Position numbers and translations under genes: made by a program. 64,000 nucleotides of DNA from positions 105,573-169,572 of the forward strand of contig BTUU01000014.1 of the NCBI GenBank assembly GCA_045863555.1. Direction: 5' to 3'. The notes under the pieces were generated by a model. It was not told where the DNA came from, did not search any database, and saw nothing but the letters and a program-made list of their open reading frames with translations. The stretch comes from JACRLV01 sp045863555. Its GTDB lineage: Bacteria > Planctomycetota > Phycisphaerae > UBA1845 > Fen-1342. Position 1 is the first letter of the stretch. The number at the start of each line of letters is the position of its first letter. Below are positions 25,700 through 34,157 of this stretch, in pieces.

Positions 25700-25926
25700 T
25701 CGTCATCTCTTTTCTGAATCCTGGATGTTCGGCACGAATATCCCGCGCGGCCGCTGGACTCGCAACTGTCCGATAATGCGAGTCCTGCCGTCAGTGAAGC
25801 GTACTCCTGCGCAATTTGGATGATGGGCAAATTTTGCTCCGGCCCGTATCTTTCGCACACTACTCGCGTACCGGCGGCCGAAGGATGTCGGTGGCCGGAC
25901 TGTTCCCGAAAAATCAGGAGAGAGTC

Positions 25927-26799
25927 ATGAGCGCCAGAGGGTGGAAGCGCGGTCTTTGTGTGGGTATGGCGGTCGCAGCGTCAAGCGCGGCCGGTGCGGA
26001 CGACATGCTGGTGATCCGGGCCTCGAGCGGCCTCGGCAGCGGCCAACTGGCGCTGCAATCGTCGTCGCTCGTCTATGACCCGACGCAGGCGACCTGGCGG
26101 CTCAGCTTTGCCGGGCCGCAGAATATCGTCTCCGAGAGCGGCGCGGTGCTGGCGAGCATCAGCGCCGGCGATCTCTGGGTGCGCAGCTCATCGCAGATCG
26201 ATCTGAATCTGACCGTCGTCTCGGGCGCGGCGCAGGCGAGCATCGATATCGAATCGATCGACCTCAGCTTCGCCCGCATTCCGGCGAATCTCGCTCAGGC
26301 CCGCGCCCGCGCCAGGTGCCATGTCTACGACCTGAACGGCAACGGCGCACAGCTCCTCAGTAATGGCACGCCGGGTGAGGGCGTATTCCGCGGCCTGGTC
26401 AATCCCTATCGCGATGGCGCGGCCACGTTTTCGCAGCTCGTCGGCTTCGTCTCGTGCGGGCCGAACGGAAACGCGTACGGTCAACAGCTCGATCCGCCCA
26501 GCGGAACGCGCGCGGTCGGCGCGGCCGTCGACTCGTTCGCCGTTGACATGGGCTTCCTGCTCTCGGCGGGGGACCGCGTCGTGATCTCGACGACTTTCGA
26601 CGTCGATCCGAACCCTGGTTCGTGCCGAGGCGATCTCGACGGCGATCAGCGAATCGCAATCAGCGACCTGGTCATCCTGATCGGTAACTTCGGCGTCGAC
26701 GGGGCCAGTTCGGAAGTCGGCGATTTCGACGCCGATGGCGAAGTCGGCATGAGCGATCTGACCGAGATCCTGCACTCGTTCGGCGACGGTTGCCCGTAA
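25927..26799 (+). CDS. Secreted dockerin-like protein
   Basis: 290 residues from the ATG at 25927, behind AGGAGAGAG. Signal peptide ends near SSAAGADD. The body (about 30-225) is beta-rich, with no known domain. Two dockerin-like repeats at about 233-286 (GDLDGDQRIAISDLVILIGN; GDFDADGEVGMSDLTEILHS) end FGDGCP, the GC-type ending shared with other exported proteins in the window. Convergent with the large amidase gene. Confidence 0.8.
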   Translation: MSARGWKRGLCVGMAVAASSAAGADDMLVIRASSGLGSGQLALQSSSLVYDPTQATWRLSFAGPQNIVSESGAVLASISAGDLWVRSSSQIDLNLTVVSGAAQASIDIESIDLSFARIPANLAQARARARCHVYDLNGNGAQLLSNGTPGEGVFRGLVNPYRDGAATFSQLVGFVSCGPNGNAYGQQLDPPSGTRAVGAAVDSFAVDMGFLLSAGDRVVISTTFDVDPNPGSCRGDLDGDQRIAISDLVILIGNFGVDGASSEVGDFDADGEVGMSDLTEILHSFGDGCP

Positions 26800-26821
26800 T
26801 TCCCGCAGAACCTCCTGAGTT

Positions 26822-26866
26822 CCGCCTCCGGTTGCCGCGAACTCCCACGCCGGCATCCGGAGGCGG
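26822..26866. repeat. Long hairpin between convergent genes
   Basis: CCGCCTCCGG (26822-26831), one T, TGCCG, a loop of about 13 bases, CGGCA, one T, CCGGAGGCGG (26857-26866). This makes a 15-bp stem with one mismatch. There is no T-run on either side. It probably blocks read-through or protects 3' ends for the two convergent genes. Confidence 0.6.
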
Positions 26867-26877
26867 GCGTGCCCGTG

Positions 26878-29800
26878 CTACGGCGGCCCGGTAAACGCCC
26901 GCTGGAATTCGGCAAAGTCGCCGAGATCGACGTCGGTGTCGCCATTGCCGTCAAACTCGCGGCAGATGTGCGTCGATCCGTAGTTGAAGCCCGGTCCCCT
27001 CAGGCAGAACGTGAACACGTTGAAGTCGGCGAAATCGACGTCGCCGTCATTGTCGAAATCGAATTCGAGCGGACCGCCCGCCGTCGTCAGGAACTGAATC
27101 ACTCGCTGCATCACCAGTGCCCGCATCCCTCCGTCGGAAATCGCCTCGAACGGAAACCCGAGCGCCACGACGTTGAAGACGCCGCTCGAATACTGCACCC
27201 CCGCGATGCCGCCGGTCGAATAGGTCAGGCACGACGCCGCGTTCGTCCCGGCCGTCAGCGCGTCCGGTTCGCGGACGTCGTACGCGGCCCCGGCGAGCGG
27301 ATCAAAATTGAACGGTCCGATTCCGCCGAAGAGCCCGTTGCCTGTCGGCGTCACGCTGTATGAATTCGCGTCGTTCAGCGAATAGCCCACGTGCAGGTAA
27401 TTCTGCGCAAAGCTCGTGCCCCCGCCCTGGTTCACGAGGTCGTAGGCAAGGTCCGCCCCGCTCACGAACAGCTTTCCGCCGCCGTCGAGGTACGCCTGCA
27501 CGCGCGTCTGCTCGCTCGCCGAAAACGTGCGATCCTCCGCACTCTCCACGCCCAGGAGCCAGTCGACGATCGTATACCCGGCCAGCGCCACCGCGCCGCT
27601 CGCAACCGCCTCGTTCGTCGCCGACGAAAACCCGAGCTCGTTGGCCGCGAGCGCCTCTCCATGCTCGATCACATAGTCGTACGCATTGCTGACGCGCCAG
27701 ATCTGCCGCTCGATCGACAGCCCGGCATACGCCGCCGGCTGCGTAAACGTCTGGATCAGGTTCTGGCTCCGCCGCAGCCGGTCGAAGCCGCTCACGATCA
27801 GCACGTTCGCCGTTCCGCTCCCCGGCCGCCGCACCGCCAGCACCTCGGACGGCATCGATTCGCCGCCCGCGCCGGTCGCCGCGATGCGGAAGTAACGCGT
27901 CTGCTCAACCGGTACACCCGGAATCGTCGTCGACGTCACGTTCCCCAGCACGATCGGATCGCCGAACGCGATGCCGTCGCTCGACTGGTAAACGACGTAG
28001 CCCGTCGCCGCGTCGCCGTGCGCCCCGTCGACCTGCGGTGCCGTCCACGAAAGCTGGACGTTTCCGCCGCCCATGTCGCGCACTGCAAATTCGCGCGGCG
28101 TGTCCGGGGCGAACGCCAGCGGCACCTGCCCGCCCGAATTCGTATTCAGAAATCGGATGATGCCGTGCACGCACGCCCGGGCCATGAACGCCCGAACGCG
28201 GCTGTCGCGCAGCAGTTCCGCATCCGCCTCGTTGTCATGAAACGCCAGCTCGACCAGCGTCGCGTCGAATTCGTTGCTGTTGTTCGTCGTCGCGATCGCG
28301 CCATACGAGCCGGTGAGCGTTGCCGAGGCGCGGTCAACCCACGGATGCTCGAGCAGCCCCTGCGACGAAAGCAGGTTCATGTCCGCGTCGATCTCGTTCG
28401 AGAGAATCGTCGCGTAGGAACTCTGGTTCGTGGTCGCGCCGAGATCGGTGATCAGGCAGAGCTGCCCCCGTGCCGCCCCCGTCGAGGCGTTCGAATGAAA
28501 TTCGAGGTGAATCCGTTTCCACCGCTCAACGCCGACGCCGCCCGCCGGGACCTGGTTCATCTCCCGCGCGATTCGCGCCCCCGCGCCGACATTGTCGCTC
28601 TGGTCGTCGACGCTCGGCTGATCCCAGATCGTCGGATCAAACCCCACCGCCAGCGCCCCCAGTTGGCTCTCTCCCCAGTACCGCTGCGCCTCCTCGTCCT
28701 GGGGATAGCCGCTGACCGAATCCGGTCCCGGCCGCACTGTGCTCCCATATCCACCGCCGAAACGAATGCCATCCGCGATGACCACTCCCCCATCCGGCGA
28801 CGCGTTGGAGATCTCGACGTAACCGCCCCCGCCCGCCGCAAAAAAGTAGCTGCCCAGCCACACCCAACCGTTGCCCACGTTGCGGTGATCGACCACCACT
28901 TCGCTCAGGCCGCCGGCGTGCGCGATCCGATACAACTGCCGCACCCGGTTCGTGCTCGCGACAACGAACGTGTACACCGGGTATTCGCCTGACACGCTCA
29001 CCGCCGGCGAATAGCGCACCGTCGCAGATTCGCTCAGCCCCGCCGTCGCAAACCGATACGGCACGCCCGAATTCGTCGCCCCGTTCTCAAAGTACTTGTC
29101 TGCCGTGGTGCTGTCCGTCCAAACGCCTGTGTACGTCACGCCCGGATCGTCGTTGTCCAGCAGGATTTCGATCGGCTGCCACCCTACCGGCCGCAGCGGC
29201 ACCACCGTCGCCCCGGCATTGAATGCAAACGCCGCGAACTGGTTGATCACGTCGATATTGCCGTAGTCCTCGCACATCCCCAACAGCACCGGCCGCTGGA
29301 GGAACCACGCCGACGCACCGGCCGTCCAGCCGTGCCCCGCTGAAACATAAACCGTCACGCCCGTCAGCGCCCCCACCGGCTGGCGCATCGCATTTCCCAC
29401 GGGCCCGCCGCGGGTGTCCGGCCCGCCCGACGAGTCGTCGGATTGCTCGATCATTCGCCCGTCCTGCCCCCTCGAGTCTGGAGAAGGTATCCGGGTCGGC
29501 TCGCGCGGCGGCGGCGGAAGCGCCGCGCCGGTGGTATCGGTCAACGACGGCGGCCCGAACTCCAGCAGCGTCCCGTACCCGCCGCCCTCCCGCCGCGCCC
29601 GGATCACCGTCCCGGCAAACAGCGGATCTCCGATGAACGGAAGGTGCATCACCGCGGTCAGCGATTCGGCATCGACGGGGGTCAGGTGCCATCCCGGGGT
29701 CACGGCGGGCACGGTCAGTCGCACATGCAGCACGCCGCCCGCCCACGTCGCCGAATCCACGGCCGTCCCCTTCGGGAGCAGGAATTTCCCCCGGTCATCG

Positions 29801-29997
29801 TGCGCCCGGACGGCCAGCGCGACGATCGCCTCGGCCGCGGCGTGTGCCCCGGGCGCGCCGGGGCCGACGCGCGGCCCTTTGTACGCGTGCGTGATCTCCT
29901 GCACGACGTTGTGGTCGCCCTCGTGCGCCAGCGCGGGCGAGATCGTGAAAAGTCCGACCCAGGCCGAGAGGCCGATTGCAAAAATTATCCGGACCAT
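26878..29997 (-). CDS. Secreted N-acetylmuramoyl-L-alanine amidase-like protein with inserted golvesin-like domain, FN3 and dockerin-like repeats
   Basis: 1039 residues from the ATG at 29997, with a signal peptide (IIFAIGLSAWVGLFTISPALA). Amidase_3 motifs are present but far apart: VTVYVSAGHGW (zinc His at about 222), IHLEFHSNAS (His about 501) and LVELAFHDNEADAELL (Glu about 583). Between them, at about 288-416, sits a golvesin/Xly-like domain (VTYTGVWTDSTTADKYF; GNGWVWLGSYFFAAGGGGYV). An FN3 domain follows (about 628-720), then a ThuA/glutamine-amidotransferase-like region (about 730-975) and two calcium-type repeats (FDFDNDGDVDFADFNVF; FDGNGDTDVDLGDF). Predicted to cut peptide stems from glycan strands outside the cell. 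Confidence 0.85.
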   Translation of the reverse strand: MVRIIFAIGLSAWVGLFTISPALAHEGDHNVVQEITHAYKGPRVGPGAPGAHAAAEAIVALAVRAHDDRGKFLLPKGTAVDSATWAGGVLHVRLTVPAVTPGWHLTPVDAESLTAVMHLPFIGDPLFAGTVIRARREGGGYGTLLEFGPPSLTDTTGAALPPPPREPTRIPSPDSRGQDGRMIEQSDDSSGGPDTRGGPVGNAMRQPVGALTGVTVYVSAGHGWTAGASAWFLQRPVLLGMCEDYGNIDVINQFAAFAFNAGATVVPLRPVGWQPIEILLDNDDPGVTYTGVWTDSTTADKYFENGATNSGVPYRFATAGLSESATVRYSPAVSVSGEYPVYTFVVASTNRVRQLYRIAHAGGLSEVVVDHRNVGNGWVWLGSYFFAAGGGGYVEISNASPDGGVVIADGIRFGGGYGSTVRPGPDSVSGYPQDEEAQRYWGESQLGALAVGFDPTIWDQPSVDDQSDNVGAGARIAREMNQVPAGGVGVERWKRIHLEFHSNASTGAARGQLCLITDLGATTNQSSYATILSNEIDADMNLLSSQGLLEHPWVDRASATLTGSYGAIATTNNSNEFDATLVELAFHDNEADAELLRDSRVRAFMARACVHGIIRFLNTNSGGQVPLAFAPDTPREFAVRDMGGGNVQLSWTAPQVDGAHGDAATGYVVYQSSDGIAFGDPIVLGNVTSTTIPGVPVEQTRYFRIAATGAGGESMPSEVLAVRRPGSGTANVLIVSGFDRLRRSQNLIQTFTQPAAYAGLSIERQIWRVSNAYDYVIEHGEALAANELGFSSATNEAVASGAVALAGYTIVDWLLGVESAEDRTFSASEQTRVQAYLDGGGKLFVSGADLAYDLVNQGGGTSFAQNYLHVGYSLNDANSYSVTPTGNGLFGGIGPFNFDPLAGAAYDVREPDALTAGTNAASCLTYSTGGIAGVQYSSGVFNVVALGFPFEAISDGGMRALVMQRVIQFLTTAGGPLEFDFDNDGDVDFADFNVFTFCLRGPGFNYGSTHICREFDGNGDTDVDLGDFAEFQRAFTGPP

Positions 29998-30167
29998 GTG
30001 GGATTGCCCCCTCACCTCCATCATTACGGCGGGCGTGCCGGAATACAACACGAAAAACACGGGTCGCGAGCGTCCCCGCCGCCCGGGCGCCGAAGCACCC
30101 GCGCCCATGCAGCTCGACTGTCCGCAGTACTGGTGAGAAATCTCGCACACCGGCCGGCCGGACGACG

Positions 30168-30602
30168 CTATGGTTGCTCCGGCAGTTCGTGGAACCGGGC
30201 GTACTCGGCGACGCCCGCTGCGGGCATGAATGAATAGCTCGCGCGTTCCGTCTCGATGAAGCTCCGCCCCTCATTCGGGGGAGGACGGTCGGTGAAGCCG
30301 GCCGTGTCGCCGGGACAGCGGAAAACCCGCGTCTCGCCGCCCAGGTAGCGTTCAAGGACATTCGGGAGATAGACGGAGTTCGGGTCGACCGACGGCAGCC
30401 ACGACCGGGGCGGCAATCGCTCGTAGTCGCGCGCGTACATGCTGACCGCGGCGGCGATCTGGTCGATCTGCGACTCACAGTAGAGTTTCGCGGCGCGGCG
30501 ACGGACATTTCCGAAGACGGGCAGCATCATCGACATCAGGATCATGATGATCCCGAGGACGATGATGAGCTCCAGGAGTGTCACCCCGGCACGGCGTCGC
30601 AT
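30168..30602 (-). CDS. Prepilin-type pseudopilin protein
   Basis: 144 residues from the ATG at 30602. The N-terminus MRRRAGVTLLELIIVLGIIM is a type IV prepilin/pseudopilin signal (AG followed by VTLLE), so the leader is cut by prepilin peptidase and the helix assembles into a pseudopilus or remains in the membrane. The C-terminal 80 residues form a small globular head (CESQIDQIAAAVSMYARDYE; RYLGGETRVFRCPGD), as in the planctomycete paralogous pseudopilins. It lies 170 bases upstream of, and on the same strand as, the amidase gene. Confidence 0.85.
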   Translation of the reverse strand: MRRRAGVTLLELIIVLGIIMILMSMMLPVFGNVRRRAAKLYCESQIDQIAAAVSMYARDYERLPPRSWLPSVDPNSVYLPNVLERYLGGETRVFRCPGDTAGFTDRPPPNEGRSFIETERASYSFMPAAGVAEYARFHELPEQP

Positions 30603-30763
30603 GAAAGTAGAGTGCCGCGACCGCTCCGCGCGCAACTGCCCGCCGGCCGGTGCATGCCCGGATCGCACAGGTGAGTCTGGGCACCCGGCAATTGGCCTCT
30701 TTTTTCGGTTCTCTCGGCCTGGCCGAGATGTACAATGCACGGCCGACTTGGGGAGGAATGCTC

Positions 30764-31681
30764 ATGTCCCATCGGCCCACCGCCCTCAGCGTTCTGTGCC
30801 TATTCGCTTCGTTCGCGGCCGCCGACGTCATCGTCGAACTCGATCTCGACGCCGAGCTGCCCGGCCGGCAATGGTTCATCGTCCGCGGTTTCGGCGAAGG
30901 GTCGACGCGGGCGGCCGTGACCATCCGCTCGACGGATCCCGCGCACGAAATCTGGTCCATCGGCTATCTCGGCGGCCTCGACCGCGGCATTGCCTTCGGC
31001 CATGTCCCGCGCGAGGGGAACCACGGCGAAATCACGCGATTTGACGCCGCCGCCGGCGCGCCGGTCCATCCAGCCAGCACCGGCTATGTGTTTCCGGCGT
31101 TCAGCGGGGCGAAGGCGTTCGCGGGCTGGGAGGTGCAGTACGTCGAATGGGGCGCGGACGGCCCCGCGCCGATCGCGGCCGACCCGCCGCCGACGTTTGA
31201 GGTGTTGATCGAGTACGAGCTCGGCCTCCCCTGCGACCAGTTTCACTTCTATCTCGCAGATTTTGTCTCGATCTGGCGGCAATTCCCGCCCGGCTTCCCC
31301 GAAGGCGGCGCGTTCTCGACCACCGGCCCGATCACCCTCGACACCGGCGGCGACGCCCAGCCGGACCAGACGGATACGCTCGCGGGGATCGACGGCGACG
31401 CGGCGGTGCCGGTCCCGCCGGGTGCGTTCCGAGTGGATTATGTCGACGGCCCGTATCCGAGCGGCTCCGACCTCGGCGGCCCGGCCGTCATTGAGATCGC
31501 GTGGCCGGGGGATATCGACTTCGACCGGGCCGTCGGGATCGCGGACCTGGCGATTTTGCTGTCGCACTTTGGGGCGACGGACGCGACGTATGCGGACGGC
31601 GATTTGACCGGGGACGGGGCGGTGGGGCTGGACGATCTTTCGGAGTTGCTAGCGTTCTTCGGGCTGGGGTGTCCAAGATGA
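30764..31681 (+). CDS. Secreted dockerin-like protein
   Basis: 305 residues from the ATG at 30764, with GGAGG 7 bases upstream; other in-frame ATGs lack this spacing. Signal peptide MSHRPTALSVLCLFASFAAA. The body is probably beta-rich (HFYLADFVSIWRQFPPGFPE), unrecognised. Two dockerin-like repeats (GDIDFDRAVGIADLAILLSH; GDLTGDGAVGLDDLSELLAF) end FGLGCPR. Overlaps nothing; convergent with the DUF6348-like gene one base away. Confidence 0.8.
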   Translation: MSHRPTALSVLCLFASFAAADVIVELDLDAELPGRQWFIVRGFGEGSTRAAVTIRSTDPAHEIWSIGYLGGLDRGIAFGHVPREGNHGEITRFDAAAGAPVHPASTGYVFPAFSGAKAFAGWEVQYVEWGADGPAPIAADPPPTFEVLIEYELGLPCDQFHFYLADFVSIWRQFPPGFPEGGAFSTTGPITLDTGGDAQPDQTDTLAGIDGDAAVPVPPGAFRVDYVDGPYPSGSDLGGPAVIEIAWPGDIDFDRAVGIADLAILLSHFGATDATYADGDLTGDGAVGLDDLSELLAFFGLGCPR

Positions 31682-31682
31682 G

Positions 31683-32501
31683 TCAGGTCGGAATGTCTTG
31701 CAGCACCACATATTGCTTGCGAAATTCGTAGCCGGCGTCCGGCCAGGTGTCTGCGTATGCGCGAAGCGCTTCCGCGCCCTTCTCCCAGTCCTCGCCGTTT
31801 ACCCGGCAATCGGCCTGCCCTCCAACTCCAGGCTCGCGAGCCGCGAAAAGTCGAACCCCGAAGAACCCGCTGCCTTCGAACAGCTCGCGAAAAGCATCGA
31901 ACGAGTTCGTCAGTAGGCAGCAGGGGCAGAAGGGGTGCTCATCCGCGCCGCCCGCGGTCTCCGCCGGCGGCGATTTCGTGAATTGTGCAATCGGTCCAAG
32001 AACCGCCCGACGCCTGCGCTCGGGATGTCCGTCCCTCGTCGGCGGCGTCAACTCCATCACCATGCATTCGCGCGGCTTCAGGCGAACGGCATCCAGCAGC
32101 GTGACGAGATCGAGGCGGGCCCAACCCTCGATTCCCTTCGAGACCGACTCTTCAATGGAACTGCCCGTCGAGTGCTGGAACTCGAAGACGCCATGCGGCG
32201 GCATCAACGCGTGGTTGCATTGGATCGTGGTCGCCGTCTGAACACTGGCATCCTCGTTCAGCTGCAAATCCACGAATCGCGGCGTCAGCGAGATTCCGCT
32301 CTCCGCGTGAAAGAGCCATGACTTCTCATTTCGCGTTGCATGTCCCTCGCGCTTCAGCGTCGCGGCCGCGATGCGGACTACATCGACGTGCTCGGTCCAG
32401 TTCCGGCCCTCGGATGCGAAGTGACAGGTGATCTGACTTCCCTCGTTCCGATTTCGCGGGTGAAGGGCTGGCGCCGGACGTTTGCGAAAGAAACCGAACA
32501 T
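31683..32501 (-). CDS. DUF6348-like protein of unknown function
   Basis: A 272-residue cytoplasmic protein with no signal. The central block NHALMPPHGVFEFQHSTGSS and the following GIEGWARLDLVTLLDAVR, with CPCCLLTNSFDAF near the end, recall the DUF6348 family; I am only moderately sure of this. The function of that family is not known. The gene starts 28 bases after the DinB-like gene and is likely cotranscribed with it. Confidence 0.6.
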   Translation of the reverse strand: MFGFFRKRPAPALHPRNRNEGSQITCHFASEGRNWTEHVDVVRIAAATLKREGHATRNEKSWLFHAESGISLTPRFVDLQLNEDASVQTATTIQCNHALMPPHGVFEFQHSTGSSIEESVSKGIEGWARLDLVTLLDAVRLKPRECMVMELTPPTRDGHPERRRRAVLGPIAQFTKSPPAETAGGADEHPFCPCCLLTNSFDAFRELFEGSGFFGVRLFAAREPGVGGQADCRVNGEDWEKGAEALRAYADTWPDAGYEFRKQYVVLQDIPT

Positions 32502-32529
32502 CCGAACCTCTCACGCGACGGGAACTCGT

Positions 32530-32994
32530 TCATCCAGGGGGCGGCAGGAAGCCACTTACCGTCGGGGCGAGGTGGAAGGCCATCGGGTCGAGGTCGGGGA
32601 GCGGCTCGACGCCAAGGCGCTTGAACATGTTGATGCACTGCGTGCGATGAAGCGCAGCATGGTCGAAGACCTGCGCGATCGCCGCGGCCGCGGGCATGGT
32701 TCCGGCGTCGGTGCCGGGCCATTCGATCGATTTGGGCAGGCCCTTCCGGAGTCCGCCGAGCATCCCGTCGAACAGCGCCCGGTGAGCGCGCTTCAGCAGA
32801 ACTTCGAGCCCGTTCAGGTCACCACTCTTCGCCGCAAAGTCCGCAGGCTCGACATACTCCCGGCCCGCGAAGCAGTCTGCGAAGAAGAACATCGCCTCAA
32901 TGGTGTGAGCCAGATTGACGCGCAGCGATCCGGGGCCGATGCCGAGATCACGCTCGATCGCCTCCGGCGGCAAGTAACGGCAATGCTCGATCAA
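32530..32994 (-). CDS. DinB-like four-helix protein; probable start is an ATT at 33060
   Basis: 154 residues are read from TTG 32994. The family pattern of four helices with three His ligands is seen (NLAHTIEAMFFFAD; VFDHAALHRTQCIN). DinB/YfiT-type proteins are metal-binding and often thiol-dependent transferases. The homologous first helix extends upstream of the TTG in the same frame (FSDYVRFEIDHGVWALGE), but that part contains no ATG, GTG or TTG; an ATT at 33060 lies 7 bases behind GGGAG. Initiation at ATT, giving 176 residues, is the best reading of the context. Confidence 0.65.
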   Translation of the reverse strand: MIEHCRYLPPEAIERDLGIGPGSLRVNLAHTIEAMFFFADCFAGREYVEPADFAAKSGDLNGLEVLLKRAHRALFDGMLGGLRKGLPKSIEWPGTDAGTMPAAAAIAQVFDHAALHRTQCINMFKRLGVEPLPDLDPMAFHLAPTVSGFLPPPG

Positions 32995-33098
32995 CTCGCC
33001 GAGCGCCCAGACGCCATGGTCGATCTCGAACCGGACGTAGTCGGAGAATGAAACGGAAATCGGCGCGCTCCCGTATGAATAGGTGAGGAGTAAAGCGT

Positions 33099-33121
33099 GA
33101 AAAGAGCCGGGCCGCCGCTCT
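33099..33121 (-). terminator. Short terminator-like hairpin after sucD
   Basis: On the minus strand AGAGC, a 9-base GC-rich loop, GCTCT, then TTTTC. It lies about 35 bases beyond the sucD stop, just after the short purine repeat. Weak but well placed. Confidence 0.4.
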
Positions 33122-33153
33122 CACCTTTCACTTTTCACCTTTCACCTTCCACC
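33121..33153. repeat. Short tandem purine/pyrimidine repeat
   Basis: On the minus strand the sequence is a run of GGTGAAA-like heptamers with small variation (GGTGGAA, GGTGAAA, GGTGAAAA, GTGAAA, GGTGAGA). It lies directly after the sucD stop codon. No coding or protein-binding role is evident. Confidence 0.6.
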
Positions 33154-33154
33154 T

Positions 33155-34048
33155 CTACCCCACCGCCTTCACCAGCGTGTCCCCGATCGTCGCCGGGCTT
33201 TCGGAGACGTGGATGCCTGCCGCCTTCAGCGCCTTGATCTTCGACTGCGCCGTGCCCTCGCCGCCCGAGATGATCGCACCCGCGTGGCCCATGCGCCGCC
33301 CCGGCGGCGCGGTCTGGCCCGCGATGAACCCGATCACCGGCTTCTTCACGTTCTCGGCGACGAACTTCGCGGCCGCCTCTTCGTCCGTCCCGCCGATCTC
33401 GCCGATCATGATGATCGCGTGCGTGTCGGGGTCCTTGTTGAACAGGTCGATCAGGTCGATGAAGTTCAGTCCGCGCACCGGGTCGCCGCCGATGCCGATG
33501 CACGTCGTCTGCGCGAAGCCGCGCTCGGAGCACTGCCACACCGCCTCGTAGGTCAGCGTGCCGCTGCGCGAGATAATGCCCACGTTCTTCGACTTCTTGC
33601 CCTTGCCCACCGGCGTGTGGATGTACCCCGGCATGATGCCAATCTTGCACTCGCCGGGCGTGATGATGCCCGGGCAGTTCGGGCCGATGAGCAGCGTGCC
33701 CTTGTCGTCGAGGTATTTCCGCGCCCGCACCATGTCGAGCACCGGCACGCCCTCGGTGATGAACACGATCAGGCGAATGCCCGCGTCCGCCGCCTCCATC
33801 GCCGCCTCGGCCGCGAAGGCCGGGGGCACGAAGAGCATCGAGACATCCGCGCCCGTCGCCGCGACGGCCTCATGCACAGTGTTGAATACAGGCAGGCCGT
33901 GCTCCGACTTCGTCCCGCCCTTCCCGGGCGTCACGCCACCGACCATCTTCGTCCCATAGGCAAGGCATTGGGCGGTGTGGAACGCGCCGGCTTTGCCGGT
34001 GATCCCCTGACAGAGAACTCTGGAGTCCTTATTGACGAGAATACTCAC
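33155..34048 (-). CDS. sucD: Succinyl-CoA synthetase, alpha subunit
   Basis: A 297-residue protein of normal length. CoA-binding N-terminus (LVNKDSRVLCQGITGKAGAF), LIGPNCPGIITPGECKIGIM, and the active-site phosphohistidine in RRMGHAGAIISGGEGTA. It works with the beta subunit SucC to make succinyl-CoA reversibly with nucleotide phosphorylation in the TCA cycle. sucC is not next to it: upstream is a lipoprotein gene, so the usual sucCD pair is split here. Confidence 0.96.
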   Translation of the reverse strand: MSILVNKDSRVLCQGITGKAGAFHTAQCLAYGTKMVGGVTPGKGGTKSEHGLPVFNTVHEAVAATGADVSMLFVPPAFAAEAAMEAADAGIRLIVFITEGVPVLDMVRARKYLDDKGTLLIGPNCPGIITPGECKIGIMPGYIHTPVGKGKKSKNVGIISRSGTLTYEAVWQCSERGFAQTTCIGIGGDPVRGLNFIDLIDLFNKDPDTHAIIMIGEIGGTDEEAAAKFVAENVKKPVIGFIAGQTAPPGRRMGHAGAIISGGEGTAQSKIKALKAAGIHVSESPATIGDTLVKAVG

Positions 34049-34157
34049 GCGCGTGCTTCCTTCTGAAACGACCGTCGCCGGGACCGCGCCATGGGGCGCC
34101 GGCGCGCGGTCGATTCCGCGCGTTATAGCCGAGGAATGCCGCGCACGGAAGCCGCGG

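Noticed and set aside
33135..33650. Minus-strand frame inside sucD
   Set aside because: His/Gly/Arg-rich shadow of the sucD frame.
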